A DNA stretch of 64,000 nt from Paludifilum halophilum (GTDB lineage Bacteria; Bacillota; Bacilli; Thermoactinomycetales; DSM-45169): contig NZ_NOWF01000005.1 in NCBI RefSeq assembly GCF_002245355.1, positions 240,587 to 304,586 on the forward strand, given 5' to 3'. Within the stretch, counting starts at the first letter, position 1. Each line of letters opens with the position of its first letter. The notes beneath the pieces were generated by a model. It was not told the origin of the DNA. It searched no databases and saw nothing but the letters and a program-made list of their open reading frames with translations. Positions 32,749-41,442 of this stretch are shown here, piece by piece. The position numbers and the translations under genes were made by a program.

Positions 32749-32775
32749 AGGAGGCAGGACTTCCTGCCTCTTTTT
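32749..32775 (+). terminator. Terminator of pepA
   Basis: AGAGGCAGGA/TCCTGCCTCT stem with five Ts. Confidence 0.9.
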
Positions 32776-32838
32776 GATGGAGAAGGTTGAGCCGAAACCG
32801 GGAAGAGGATATGATAACCCTGTGAAGGGAGAGATCCG

Positions 32839-33594
32839 ATGAAAATCCTTCGTTACCGATATCGTAACCGAGTGGAATGGGGCATCTGGAAGGACGAGGG
32901 AATTCAACCCGTCAGAGGGGACTTATTCGGCTCCCTGGAGGAACAGGGGGAGGTCTTGTCGCCGTCGCGGGTGGAGTATATGTCCCCGCTTCGCCCCAAC
33001 AAGTTGATCGCGATCGGCCGCAATTACGTCGATCACGCTAAAGAGATGGGGAATGCGGTACCGGAGGAGCCGATGATGTTTCTCGTTTCTCCGACGGCGG
33101 TAATCGGTTCCGGTGAAGCGATTCACCTTCCCAACCGGATAGATTCAATCGAGTTTGAGGCGGAATTGGCGGTCGTGATCGGCGAAGAAGGCCGAAACAT
33201 TCCCGCCGGGCGCGCTTCGGAACATATCCTCGGTTATACCTGCGGTATTGATGTGTCCAACCGGGTATTGCAGAAAAAGGACGGACAGTTTACCCGGGCC
33301 AAATCCTTTGATACGTTTAAACCCCTGGGGCCGATGATCGAAACGGATATGGACTCCTCGGACCGGTGGATCCGACTGAAGGTGAATGGGGAGATTCGTC
33401 AGGACGGAAGAACATCGGATATGGTCCATTCGGTTCCCGCCCTTGTGGAGGCGATTTCTCATGTTTTTCCCCTGGAGAGGGGAGATGTGATTCTGACCGG
33501 GACCCCTGCTGGAGTCGGACGGCTGTTTCCGGGGGATCAGGTTGAGATGGAGATTGAAGGAATCGGAACATTATCCCATCGGGTTGAAGGGTGA
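32839..33594 (+). CDS. Fumarylacetoacetate hydrolase family protein
   Basis: 251-residue FAH-fold enzyme; relatives hydrolyse or decarboxylate beta-diketo acids (oxaloacetate, acylpyruvates, catechol-pathway intermediates). Active-site blocks: IAIGRNYVDHAKEMG, the metal-binding ExE in SIEFEAELAVVIGE, GYTCGIDVSNR and the closing GTPAGVG. A short N-terminal domain precedes the core, as in YcgM/YisK-like members. ATG follows GAAGGGAGAG. It leads directly into the glycosylase gene, 16 bases away, suggesting co-transcription. Confidence 0.9.
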   Translation: MKILRYRYRNRVEWGIWKDEGIQPVRGDLFGSLEEQGEVLSPSRVEYMSPLRPNKLIAIGRNYVDHAKEMGNAVPEEPMMFLVSPTAVIGSGEAIHLPNRIDSIEFEAELAVVIGEEGRNIPAGRASEHILGYTCGIDVSNRVLQKKDGQFTRAKSFDTFKPLGPMIETDMDSSDRWIRLKVNGEIRQDGRTSDMVHSVPALVEAISHVFPLERGDVILTGTPAGVGRLFPGDQVEMEIEGIGTLSHRVEG

Positions 33595-33610
33595 AGGGGT
33601 TTTGTACGGG

Positions 33611-34282
33611 ATGAGCAACCGATGGATCGAACTTCGGCAAAAGCTGCAATCCTGGAAACCGCGATGGACCGTCGACGACTGGTGGGGGTTGACTGACCGT
33701 TTTGAAAAGGCTGTCGGGAGCATCTTGGTACAAAATACATCATGGCAAAACGCGTATCGGGGAGTGGAGTCAATGCGGCAGGCGGGTCTGATGACTCCCG
33801 ATGCGATCCTGGCCGCGACGGAATCCCGTCTGCAGGCGGCGGTTCGTCCGGCGGGTTTTTATCGGGCCAAATCCGCCGCCTGTCGCCGACTCTCCCGTTG
33901 GGTTGCCGATCGGGGCGGCCTCGAGGAAGTGCGTAATCAGAAAGGGGACACCCTCCGCGAAGATTTGCTCGCGATCAAGGGGATCGGTCCTGAGACGGCG
34001 GATATGATCCTTCTGTATGTGTTGGATCACCCCACTTTCATCGGGGATGCTTATACCCGACGGATTGCTCTCCGGTTGTTCGGCTCCCCCGAGCTGTCCT
34101 ATGAACAGGTGCGTTCCGAAGTGCTTGAAGCGATCCGGGAAACGGAGGAGTTGGGTTTATTTCACGCTTTGTTGGTGGAGCTGGGGAAAGACCATTGCCG
34201 AAAACGCCGTCCGCTGTGCGATACATGCCCGGTCCGCCGAAACTGTGTATACGATAGAGAGCGATCCTCTCTCTCCTTGTGA
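33611..34282 (+). CDS. Endonuclease III-like HhH-GPD base-excision protein
   Basis: 223-residue DNA glycosylase-fold protein. The helix-hairpin-helix is LLAIKGIGPETADMILLY, the conserved aspartate follows in IGDAYTRR, and the C-terminus has the C-x6-C-x2-C-x5-C 4Fe-4S loop (CRKRRPLCDTCPVRRNC). The catalytic lysine of endonuclease III (GVGRKTA) is replaced by glutamate (GIGPETA), as in monofunctional MagIII-type alkyl-base glycosylases. Start ATG 33611; TTG 33602 is possible. It probably excises damaged bases without AP-lyase activity. Confidence 0.85.
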   Translation: MSNRWIELRQKLQSWKPRWTVDDWWGLTDRFEKAVGSILVQNTSWQNAYRGVESMRQAGLMTPDAILAATESRLQAAVRPAGFYRAKSAACRRLSRWVADRGGLEEVRNQKGDTLREDLLAIKGIGPETADMILLYVLDHPTFIGDAYTRRIALRLFGSPELSYEQVRSEVLEAIRETEELGLFHALLVELGKDHCRKRRPLCDTCPVRRNCVYDRERSSLSL

Positions 34283-34387
34283 AAGAGTGCAAGGAGGGGG
34301 CGTAAGAACAACGAAAAGTGTGGAGCCCAATCCCGACCAACCGAGAAACAATCACAACGACAACGCTCTATAGAAGGAGGTTCAAGT

Positions 34388-34696
34388 ATGGAGATACAAG
34401 TGACCGGGCCTGCCGCCAAGGCACTCCGTTCCAAACAGGGATCGGAAACCGTTGCATGGCGTCTGGCGGCGGTTCATGCAGGCTGCGGGTGCGGAGAAGA
34501 CCTCCTTTTTGAGATGGAGCGGGATCACCCCCGCCCTGATGATGTATGGTTAAAGGCGGAGGGAATCCCCTTCCTGATTGACCCTCACAGCCGATCTTAT
34601 TTGGATCGGAAACTGGTGGTGGATTACTGCGAGGAGCGGGGGACTTTTACCCTGAAGAGCGACAGCCAAATCTATCGGTCTCATATTCGTTTGTAG
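34388..34696 (+). CDS. HesB/IscA-fold (YqkB/YneR-like) iron-sulfur family protein
   Basis: 102-residue protein with the HesB-like fold: beta-rich, with HAGCGCGEDLLFEM in the middle and SRSYLDRKLVVDY later. The three cysteines of A-type Fe-S carriers are not in canonical positions (no C-x-C at the C-terminus), so it resembles the YqkB/YneR branch, whose role is unclear, more than IscA/SufA. A strong AGAAGGAGG precedes the ATG. It lies 14 bases ahead of the glycerophosphodiesterase gene. Confidence 0.7.
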   Translation: MEIQVTGPAAKALRSKQGSETVAWRLAAVHAGCGCGEDLLFEMERDHPRPDDVWLKAEGIPFLIDPHSRSYLDRKLVVDYCEERGTFTLKSDSQIYRSHIRL

Positions 34697-34710
34697 AAGG
34701 AGATAGGACT

Positions 34711-35439
34711 TTGAAAACCATCGAAGTTTACGCGCACCGAGGATATTCCGCCGTGGCTCCGGAAAATACAATGGCCGCTTTTCGACGGGCGGCGGATGTA
34801 CAGGCCGAAGGTTTGGAGTTCGACGTCCATCGGACCAAGGATCGCCAGCTCGTCGTTATCCACGATGAGACGGTCCAACGGACGACCGGGGCAAGCGGAA
34901 AAGTGCGGGAGCTGACCTTGGATGAATTGCGCCGGTTGGACGCGGGAAGCTGGTTTTCCGACGACTTCCGGGGAGAAAAAATTCCGACTCTGGAAAAAGT
35001 GCTCCGGTTGGCGGCGGATACGGGAATGAAAGTCAATATCGAGTTGAAAAACAACAAGTTCCGGTATCCCGGCATGGAACAGGACGTGATGGAGAGGGTG
35101 GACCGTTTCGGGCTGATCGGAAAGGCCGTCCTCTCTTCCTTCAACCATTACAGTCTGCGCGAGGTCAAGGAGCGATATCCGGAAGTGGACACAGCCATTT
35201 TGTATATGGCCTCGCTGTACGAGCCCTGGAATTATGCGAAAGCGGTCGGCGTTTCCTCCATTCATTCCTACTGGCCGACAATGGAAAAGGGGATGGTGGA
35301 AGCCTGCCGGAAGGAAGGGCTCCCGGTCCGCGCCTTTACGGTCAACCGAGTCCGTGTGATGCGGAGAATGATTGAATGGGGAGTCGATGCCTTGATATCT
35401 GATCAGGTGGAACGACTGCAGCAGGAACTGAAAGGCTGA
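34711..35439 (+). CDS. Glycerophosphodiester phosphodiesterase
   Basis: 242-residue GDPD-family TIM barrel that splits glycerophosphodiesters into glycerol-3-phosphate and an alcohol. HRGYSAVAPENTMAAF opens the protein and supplies a catalytic histidine; LEFDVHRTKDRQLVVIHDETVQR carries the metal glutamate and aspartate and second histidine. There is no signal peptide, so it is cytoplasmic. TTG start eight bases after AGAAGGAGA. The stop is followed by a hairpin at 35520. Confidence 0.93.
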   Translation: MKTIEVYAHRGYSAVAPENTMAAFRRAADVQAEGLEFDVHRTKDRQLVVIHDETVQRTTGASGKVRELTLDELRRLDAGSWFSDDFRGEKIPTLEKVLRLAADTGMKVNIELKNNKFRYPGMEQDVMERVDRFGLIGKAVLSSFNHYSLREVKERYPEVDTAILYMASLYEPWNYAKAVGVSSIHSYWPTMEKGMVEACRKEGLPVRAFTVNRVRVMRRMIEWGVDALISDQVERLQQELKG

Positions 35440-35519
35440 AAGCCCGGCGGTTCGCCTCTGGAAAGCCATCGGACAAGTTGCGGCCCGGTTCCTTGAAATG
35501 GTATGATAAAGAAGATTGA

Positions 35520-35546
35520 TAAGCGCCCGCTGGCAGGTGAGGCGCT
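35520..35546 (+). terminator. Possible terminator before nfo
   Basis: AAGCGCC/GGCGCTT stem with a 13-base loop and CTTT; weak T-run. Confidence 0.45.
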
Positions 35547-35570
35547 TCTTTGCATGAAGGAGGGGTCAGC

Positions 35571-36416
35571 ATGCAGTTGGGATGTCACATCAGTGTGGCT
35601 AAGGGATTTTATAAAGCATCGCGCCGCGCTCGGGAGCTGGGGGCGGATGCTTTTCAGGTCTTCACGAAAAACCCCCGGGGGTTGAGGCCGAAAAAGATGG
35701 ATTACAAGGATGCGGAGAAGGGAGTCCGTTTTTGCCGTGAGCACAATCTCTCGGTGGTGGCTCATACCCCGTATATCACCAATTTGTCCACTCCCAAGGA
35801 TGATTTACACGAGGTGACGGTTCGCTCGATTCGAGAGGATCTGCACATCGCAGAAACCTACGGTGCGGTCGGAGCGGTCGTCCATTGCGGCAAACATGTC
35901 GGAGAAGGGGTGGAAGAAGGAACCCGGCGCATGGTGGAAACCCTCAATGAAATTTTGACGGATATCGAGGGGGACACGCTGCTTCTGTTGGAAAACACGG
36001 CGGGACAGGGAACGGAACTCGGTCTGGATATCGAGGACCTGGTCCGGATTCGGGAAGCGACAGATTATCCGGAAAAGATCGGTTTCTGCTTCGACACCTG
36101 CCATGCCTTCGCGGCGGGAACGTGGAAGGAGGATACCTTCGGTGAACTGATCGGGAAGATGGAGGAGACAGGTTATCTGAAGCATCTGGTTGCCATCCAC
36201 TTCAATGACAGCAAAGCCCCTTATGGTTCCCGAAAGGATCGCCATGAGAAAATCGGCGAGGGGGAGATCGGTGCTTCCGCTCTGTCCAAGTTTCTTCGAT
36301 GTGATCAACTGGAAGGTTTGCCGATTACGCTGGAGACGCCGGTCAGCGATGAAGGGGAATACGCGGAAGAGATTCGCTACCTCCATCGGTTAAAGGGAGA
36401 GAAAATGGGCGCCTGA
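35571..36416 (+). CDS. nfo: Endonuclease IV (deoxyribonuclease IV)
   Basis: 281-residue AP endonuclease with three zinc ions, used in base-excision repair. N-terminal GCHISVAKGFYKA, VVAHTPYITNLS, VVHCGKHVGEG, LLLENTAGQGTELG, GFCFDTCHAFAAG and HFNDSK...GSRKDRHEKIGEG are the family's metal- and DNA-binding blocks. Start ATG 35571 is placed after GGAGGGG. Together with the HhH glycosylase 1.3 kb upstream it could handle the abasic sites that enzyme leaves. Confidence 0.97.
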   Translation: MQLGCHISVAKGFYKASRRARELGADAFQVFTKNPRGLRPKKMDYKDAEKGVRFCREHNLSVVAHTPYITNLSTPKDDLHEVTVRSIREDLHIAETYGAVGAVVHCGKHVGEGVEEGTRRMVETLNEILTDIEGDTLLLLENTAGQGTELGLDIEDLVRIREATDYPEKIGFCFDTCHAFAAGTWKEDTFGELIGKMEETGYLKHLVAIHFNDSKAPYGSRKDRHEKIGEGEIGASALSKFLRCDQLEGLPITLETPVSDEGEYAEEIRYLHRLKGEKMGA

Positions 36417-36440
36417 CGTCCCCGAGAAAGGAGGAGCGAG

Positions 36441-36722
36441 ATGGAAGCCTTGAACGACTGGTTGCGACAGACACCTGTGGCGGCCTATCTGTCGATTTTG
36501 GTGATGACGGCGGTGATTTATAAAGTGGCTTTCGCCCGTAAATTACCGATCCTCAAATCCCTGATCGTTTATCTGGTTCTGGCATTCGGCTGCGTGCTGT
36601 TTTGGTTTCTGTTCATCCTGAGGTTTCCCATCATTGAGATCTTGCTGGTGACGGTCGTCATGATTGTGATTGCCCGCATTCGCATGTGGATGACCGACCG
36701 GAAACAAAAATCCCCGGAGTGA
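36441..36722 (+). CDS. ylaH: YlaH-like membrane protein
   Basis: 93-residue protein with three hydrophobic helices (AYLSILVMTAVIYKVAF, SLIVYLVLAFGCVLFWFLFIL and IIEILLVTVVMIVIARI), matching the YlaH family of bacilli. Function unknown. AAAGGAGG before the ATG. In B. subtilis ylaH is followed by ylaI and ylaJ; here ylaI and ylaJ homologues lie 0.4 and 4.7 kb further on, on the opposite strand. Confidence 0.85.
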   Translation: MEALNDWLRQTPVAAYLSILVMTAVIYKVAFARKLPILKSLIVYLVLAFGCVLFWFLFILRFPIIEILLVTVVMIVIARIRMWMTDRKQKSPE

Positions 36723-36814
36723 TCAAACCCGGAAGGGACAGGCATGCGTAATGACATCCAATGGAAAATGGCGGCTGTGGGAGATTTTCTACGGATGGGG
36801 GAGGACAAGAGACA

Positions 36815-37114
36815 ATGAGGCTGCAGGAGGCTCTTTTCAACTGGCTGCAGATTAAAGTGGTGTGGGAGAAAAGGCCCAAAGATCGTTCCGCAGAGGAAAC
36901 CACGAGGTTCTTTGAAGAGATCCTGGTGAAGGACCACCATGTGGAAGATATCCGGGTGTCAAAGGCGGAAGAGGCGTATACCGTTTTCTACAGGCACGAC
37001 GGAGAGGAGCATACCCAACGGTATGACCGGGAACAGGTGGACCAACTGTTAGTAAGTATTGAATCCGAACCCAAATACAATCAATCCTTCGACGACGGGC
37101 CGGAAACGGATTAA
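36815..37114 (+). CDS. Conserved hypothetical protein
   Basis: About 99 residues, no family recognised. Alpha/beta composition with RSAEETTRFFEEILVKDH and YTVFYRHDGEEHTQRYDREQVDQLL, which reads like a small single domain with a strand-turn-strand centre. Start ATG 36815, GGAGGACAAGAG upstream. Its stop codon overlaps that of ylaI on the other strand. Confidence 0.6.
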   Translation: MRLQEALFNWLQIKVVWEKRPKDRSAEETTRFFEEILVKDHHVEDIRVSKAEEAYTVFYRHDGEEHTQRYDREQVDQLLVSIESEPKYNQSFDDGPETD

Positions 37115-37293
37115 TGCCTCTCTTTACGGATGGATGGCTGTTTTTCGGCGCTTTTCCGGGCCAGGGTGCGTTCGCGGATGCGCTGATGGCATTCCGGACA
37201 GAGAAAGATCCGGTGCGGGTGTTTACGGAGCTTTTTCGCCTGTTTGGGGTCGGGGGAAAAGGTACAATCGCACAAGATACAAGATGCTTTCAT
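37111..37293 (-). CDS. ylaI: YlaI-like zinc-ribbon protein (DUF2197)
   Basis: 60-residue basic protein with two CxxC pairs (SCILCDC and FLCPECHQ), a small zinc ribbon as in B. subtilis YlaI. GAAGG lies eight bases before the ATG. Tail-to-tail with the hypothetical gene, sharing the stop region. Function unknown. The next 316 bases (37294-37609) hold no gene I can support. Confidence 0.8.
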   Translation of the reverse strand: MKASCILCDCTFSPDPKQAKKLRKHPHRIFLCPECHQRIRERTLARKSAEKQPSIRKERH

Positions 37294-37609
37294 ATGGACG
37301 CCTTCTTTCCTTCAACTTGATTCTTTCGGAAGAGGATCCGGGAATATTTATGTTTTCCCGCATACCGGATGGGGGAAACAGCCCCCCCACCCATCTTTTT
37401 CTGCCGGTCGGTTAATCCCGCTTTCCAACCGAGGCTTTCTCCAAAAGGCGGGGCGGTGCGTTGGTTCCGGCTCCTTTGACACAGCTATGAACTCCGATCC
37501 ATAAGTAGTATACTACACATGCGATTTCAAGCAGACCCTTTCGAGGGGAAAAGCGTTGGATGTTGAGGGTGTTTCGGAGGCGAATAAGGTAGAGACAGGA
37601 GGATATCCA

Positions 37610-38065
37610 ATGGCTGAACGAATTTCAGAGACATTGAGCGAGCCGTTATTAAACAAATTGAAAGGGGAACAGTACGTTTTACTGGCTACCATCGATCCGG
37701 AAACCAACACACCGGTGGTGAATGCGGTTTCCTGGGTGTACGCCCCCGATGATCGGAATCTGCGGATCGCCGTGGGACACCGCTCCCGAATGATCGGTAA
37801 TGTGAAAGCCAATCCCCGGGTGACGGTGACGGTGATCGGTCCCCATTCGACTTATTCAATCGCTGGAAACGCCCGGGTGAGCCATGAGCCTCTCGAAGGG
37901 GCTCAGATCAAACTGGCGGGAATCACGATTGAGGTGGAATCTGTTCGCGATGTGATGTTTTACGGTGCAAAAATCGTTGAGGAACCCCGCTATGTAAAAA
38001 CGTACGACAAGGAAGCCGCCGACAAATTGGATCGCCAAGTGATGGATGCGCTTCGGCGCGGATAA
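37610..38065 (+). CDS. Pyridoxamine 5'-phosphate oxidase-family protein
   Basis: 151-residue split-barrel flavin-binding family protein: YVLLATIDPETNTPVVNAVSWVYA, then LRIAVGHRSRMIGNVKANPRVTVTVIG, the FMN-binding core of the general-stress/PNPOx-like group. True PNPOx residues are not evident, so substrate and cofactor are open (FMN, F420 or haem). Start ATG 37610 behind ACAGGAGG. A strong terminator follows. Confidence 0.82.
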   Translation: MAERISETLSEPLLNKLKGEQYVLLATIDPETNTPVVNAVSWVYAPDDRNLRIAVGHRSRMIGNVKANPRVTVTVIGPHSTYSIAGNARVSHEPLEGAQIKLAGITIEVESVRDVMFYGAKIVEEPRYVKTYDKEAADKLDRQVMDALRRG

Positions 38066-38164
38066 CCGGTTCCTCGTACCCCTTTGGAATGGGGTGGATC
38101 GATGGTCCATGATCAGCGTGCATGCGGAATATTTAATCCGGCAATCGTCGACCGAGGGATGACT

Positions 38165-38200
38165 GAAAATCCGGGCGGGGTTCTCCCTGCCCGGATTTTC
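38165..38200 (+). terminator. Terminator after the PNPOx-like gene
   Basis: AAAATCCGGGC/GCCCGGATTTT stem with a 12-base loop. Confidence 0.85.
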
Positions 38201-38253
38201 TTATGCTGTACGGTCGTAGGCAATGAAATACGGGCAAGGCGGGTGAGGATCCA

Positions 38254-38943
38254 GTGAAAACGGTCCTGATTGTGGATGATGAGGAGAAGATCCGTAACGT
38301 ACTCTCCTCTTATCTGGTGAATGCCGGGTTTCAAACCTTGGAAGCGGAAACGGGAACCCATGCTCTCGACCTTTTGAAAAACCGATCGATCGATCTCGTC
38401 GTTTTAGACTTGATGCTGCCGGATCTTTCCGGGGAAGAAGTATGTCGGGAGATTCGCCGCCGATCCGGTGTACCGATTTTGATGCTCACCGCCAAAGTGG
38501 AGGAACAGCACCGGATTGACGGTCTTTCCATGGGAGCCGATGATTATGTGATCAAACCCTTCAGCCCCCGCGAGATTGTCGCAAGGGGGCGCGCCATTCT
38601 GCGACGTGTCGGGGAGGAGTGGCTTGCCGAACGGATCTCGTTTTACGACGGCGATCTGATCCTGGATACAAAGGCGCACACAGTCTTTAAAAAGGGACAA
38701 CCGATCCACTTGACGCCGGTTGAATATCGGTTGATACAAATGTTGGCCCGTCATCCGGGGTATTCTTTTTCCCGGGAAGATCTGATCGAAAAAGTCTTCG
38801 GTTTTGATTATGAAGGGGAAGCCCGAACCATTGATCAACATATGAAAAACCTGCGCAACAAGATTGAAGCCGATCCGAAACATCCGGTTTATCTTAAAAC
38901 CGTCTTCGGCTTCGGATATCGGTTTGACGGAGAAAAATCATGA
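38254..38943 (+). CDS. Response regulator, OmpR/PhoB type
   Basis: 229-residue DNA-binding regulator. Receiver domain with acidic DDEE near the start, phospho-acceptor Asp52 in VLDLMLPDLSG, the threonine in LMLTAK and lysine in VIKPFS. The C-terminal winged-helix domain (LTPVEYRLIQMLARHPG, RTIDQHMKNLRNKIE, FGFGYRF) is of the OmpR type. GTG start behind GGTGAGGA. Stop overlaps the kinase gene by four bases. Likely controls the lipoprotein gene that follows the kinase (inference). Confidence 0.95.
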   Translation: MKTVLIVDDEEKIRNVLSSYLVNAGFQTLEAETGTHALDLLKNRSIDLVVLDLMLPDLSGEEVCREIRRRSGVPILMLTAKVEEQHRIDGLSMGADDYVIKPFSPREIVARGRAILRRVGEEWLAERISFYDGDLILDTKAHTVFKKGQPIHLTPVEYRLIQMLARHPGYSFSREDLIEKVFGFDYEGEARTIDQHMKNLRNKIEADPKHPVYLKTVFGFGYRFDGEKS

Positions 38944-40013
38944 AAAAAACACTGCGCCGGCGTCTGACTTTCGCTTTTGTCGGTGTTGCTGTCGGTATCG
39001 TTCTCTTGGCCAGCATGGTTTCGATTGCAGAAACCCATTACCATTTTTCCATGTATCAGGCGGAGAAATCGGAGGGTGGAAACCAATCCGGCCTGGATGA
39101 TCATTTTGAGCAGGCGTTAATCCAGTCGTTGCTCTGGACGGCCTTAGGTGCGGTGTTGCTGGCGGGGTTTCTCAGCTGGGCGGTGGCCCGTCGGATTACG
39201 TCACCGCTGGAAACCATGAAAAAAGCGGCAGAGAAGATTGCCGCCGGATCCTTCGGCGTCCGCGTTCCAGTGCGGGGACAGGATGAACTGGCGCAATTGG
39301 GGGATGCTCTCAATCACTTGACACATGAGCTGCAACAGCAGGAAGATCTGCGCAAAAAAATGACCTCTGATATCGCTCATGAGCTGCGAACCCCGTTGGC
39401 CACCTTGAAAAGCCATATGGAAGCCTTTGAAGACGGGATTTGGGAGCCCACTCCGGAACGGCTTCAATCCGTTGCCGGGGAGATCGAACGTCTGATCGGA
39501 CTGGTGGATGATCTGGAGCAGTTGACCCTTGTGGAATCCCCGGATTTTGAATTGCAACGGAAGGAAGAGGATTTGTCCGAGATTGCCCGGCAAGGGGCTC
39601 AGAGTGTGGATTCCGCCTTCATGCAAAAAGGGGTGGACTTATGTGTCGAGGCGAACCAAACGGTGATTGTCTGGGTCGACCGGCATCGGATCACCCAGAT
39701 TCTGGTTAATCTCCTTTCTAACGCGTTGAAATTTACTCCTCCAGGCGGACAGGTCACCCTTCAAACGAAACAGGAAAACGGCACAGCTATCCTAAAGGTA
39801 GCGGATACCGGAGAAGGGATGACCGAAGAAGAAACCTCCCGTGTCTTTGAACGATTTTATCGTGTAGATCCTTCACGAAACCGGAAACAGGGAGGAAGCG
39901 GGATCGGACTCACCATTGTGAAGAAACTCGTCGAGTCTCACGGTGGAGTCACTCGTATCCAGAGTGACAAAGAAAAAGGAACTGAGATAAATATCGACCT
40001 TCCTGTAAAATGA
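38940..40013 (+). CDS. Sensor histidine kinase
   Basis: 357-residue membrane kinase. Two membrane helices (about residues 10-29 and 62-82) flank a short ~30-residue outside loop, so it may sense the membrane or a partner rather than a soluble ligand. HAMP about 84-136, phospho-accepting His147 in SDIAHELRTPLATLK, N box NLLSNALKFTPPGG, G1 DTGEGM and G2 GGSGIGLTIVKKL. Cognate partner of the upstream regulator by ATGA overlap. Confidence 0.95.
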   Translation: MKKTLRRRLTFAFVGVAVGIVLLASMVSIAETHYHFSMYQAEKSEGGNQSGLDDHFEQALIQSLLWTALGAVLLAGFLSWAVARRITSPLETMKKAAEKIAAGSFGVRVPVRGQDELAQLGDALNHLTHELQQQEDLRKKMTSDIAHELRTPLATLKSHMEAFEDGIWEPTPERLQSVAGEIERLIGLVDDLEQLTLVESPDFELQRKEEDLSEIARQGAQSVDSAFMQKGVDLCVEANQTVIVWVDRHRITQILVNLLSNALKFTPPGGQVTLQTKQENGTAILKVADTGEGMTEEETSRVFERFYRVDPSRNRKQGGSGIGLTIVKKLVESHGGVTRIQSDKEKGTEINIDLPVK

Positions 40014-40087
40014 GAAAGGTTTAGAAGCGTTGTGAGGAAGGGTTGGGTTCCACACGGAATGCCTTTTGGCTCGTAGCATGGTTTCAT

Positions 40088-40106
40088 TTCTTCATCGTTT
40101 CTTCAT
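40088..40106 (+). promoter_or_regulatory. Candidate response-regulator site: TTCTTCAT direct repeat
   Basis: TTCTTCAT occurs at 40088 and 40099, eleven bases apart, the spacing used by OmpR-family regulators, with another TTCAT at 40083. It lies about 85 bases before the lipoprotein gene and just after the kinase. Confidence 0.4.
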
Positions 40107-40185
40107 AAGTGAAGGGTAGCCTGGAGATTAATCGAATGCCCCATCAGGAAATCCAGTTGAAGGGGCATAAAAAGATGGAGAGGCG

Positions 40186-41370
40186 ATGCAAGTGAAAAAG
40201 ACCTTCCTTACGGTAACCGGGATGACATTGCTGTTTGTTTCGTTTTTAACCAGCTGTTTCGCCGGCAGTAACTCCGGGAGTACGGAGGTGAAGAACGAGG
40301 GCACTCGGCTTACGACGGACACTAAAAACGTAACCCGCATTGAACAGGATGACCCGATCCGAGTCGCTGTGGAAACGTCCCAAACCGTCTGGCCCTCCTC
40401 TCACAAGGGAAATCGTCCGGGAACGGTTCTCCTCGGTGTGAAGGGGGATTGGGAAACCCATTTGGCGGCTGCTACTCTGATCCATCATCCGAATAACGGT
40501 CCTTTGCTCTATGCCGAAAAAGATCGGATTCCCGAAGAAACCATGGAGGAGATTCAACGTCTGAAACCGACAGGAAGCCGATCCAACCATGGAGTACAGG
40601 TGATCCTGACTGGTCGTTTTTCGGATTCGGTCGAGCAACAGTTGAAAGATAAAGGGTTGAAAGTGGATACGGTCAAAGGCGACAACCCTGCGGATATGGC
40701 TGAAAAATTGGATGCGTATTATGCAGAAGCCAGCGGAGAGATCCCGCAAAGTGTCATCGTTGGATCCGTGGAATCTCCCGCATTTACCCTTCCCGCCGCC
40801 AACTGGATTGCCCACATGCCGGAGCCTCTTCTATATCTGAAGAAAGACGAGGTACCGGAAGAAACAGCGGATGCGCTGAAAAAACGGAAAAACAAAGCCA
40901 ATATCTATATCCTGGGGCCGGAATCATCGGTTTCCGCTTCCGTGGAAAAGGATTTGGAACAGTACGGTGAAGTTAAGCGGATCAGTGGGCCAACCCCTGA
41001 AGAAAACGCCATCGCTTTCGCGAAATATAAGGATGAGGACACTTCCTTCGGGTGGGGGGTGACGGAACCGGGGCACGGAATCACTTTAAACCGGGTATCC
41101 CATACCGAATCGGCCATCGCCAGCGCCCCTTTCGCCCATCTGGGGAAGCACGCTCCAATGCTTTTAATGGAAGACGAGTCTCTGTCGGACGCTCTTCACA
41201 CATATTTGATGAGTCTACGGCCGACATTCAAAGATGACCCTACAGTCGGTCCCTATAACCATGCATATCTGATCGGCTCCGACGAACAGATTACCGATAA
41301 GGTCCAAGGAGAGGTGGATCAACTACTGGAAATCACCTCAAAGGACGGAGAGGGCCACGGGGGACATTAA
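40186..41370 (+). CDS. Lipoprotein with putative cell-wall-binding repeat 2-like domains
   Basis: 394-residue exported protein. Signal peptide ends in a lipobox (FLTSC), so it is lipid-anchored. Three similar ~100-residue units can be seen, each with a VLLG/VILTG/VIVGS strand, an A-A-x-x-H hydrophobic helix and a PLLY/PLLYL/PMLLM strand (WETHLAAATLIHHPNNGPLLYAE, ...PAANWIAHMPEPLLYLKK, ...SAPFAHLGKHAPMLLME). This matches cell-wall-binding repeat 2 in outline. It ends in a histidine-rich tail (GHGGH). Probably under the upstream two-component system. Confidence 0.75.
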   Translation: MQVKKTFLTVTGMTLLFVSFLTSCFAGSNSGSTEVKNEGTRLTTDTKNVTRIEQDDPIRVAVETSQTVWPSSHKGNRPGTVLLGVKGDWETHLAAATLIHHPNNGPLLYAEKDRIPEETMEEIQRLKPTGSRSNHGVQVILTGRFSDSVEQQLKDKGLKVDTVKGDNPADMAEKLDAYYAEASGEIPQSVIVGSVESPAFTLPAANWIAHMPEPLLYLKKDEVPEETADALKKRKNKANIYILGPESSVSASVEKDLEQYGEVKRISGPTPEENAIAFAKYKDEDTSFGWGVTEPGHGITLNRVSHTESAIASAPFAHLGKHAPMLLMEDESLSDALHTYLMSLRPTFKDDPTVGPYNHAYLIGSDEQITDKVQGEVDQLLEITSKDGEGHGGH

Positions 41371-41399
41371 CCGTTTTCCTATCTAGAAAAAACCATTCG

Positions 41400-41432
41400 T
41401 AAAGGCGGCTGTACCACAGCCGCCTTTTTTGG
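41400..41432. terminator. Bidirectional terminator
   Basis: AAGGCGGCTG TACCA CAGCCGCCTT, T6 on the plus strand, between convergent genes. Confidence 0.93.
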
Positions 41433-41442
41433 ATACCGGATT

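Noticed and set aside
34681..35469. 262-residue open frame antisense to the glycerophosphodiesterase
   Set aside because: Shadow frame over an intact GDPD gene.
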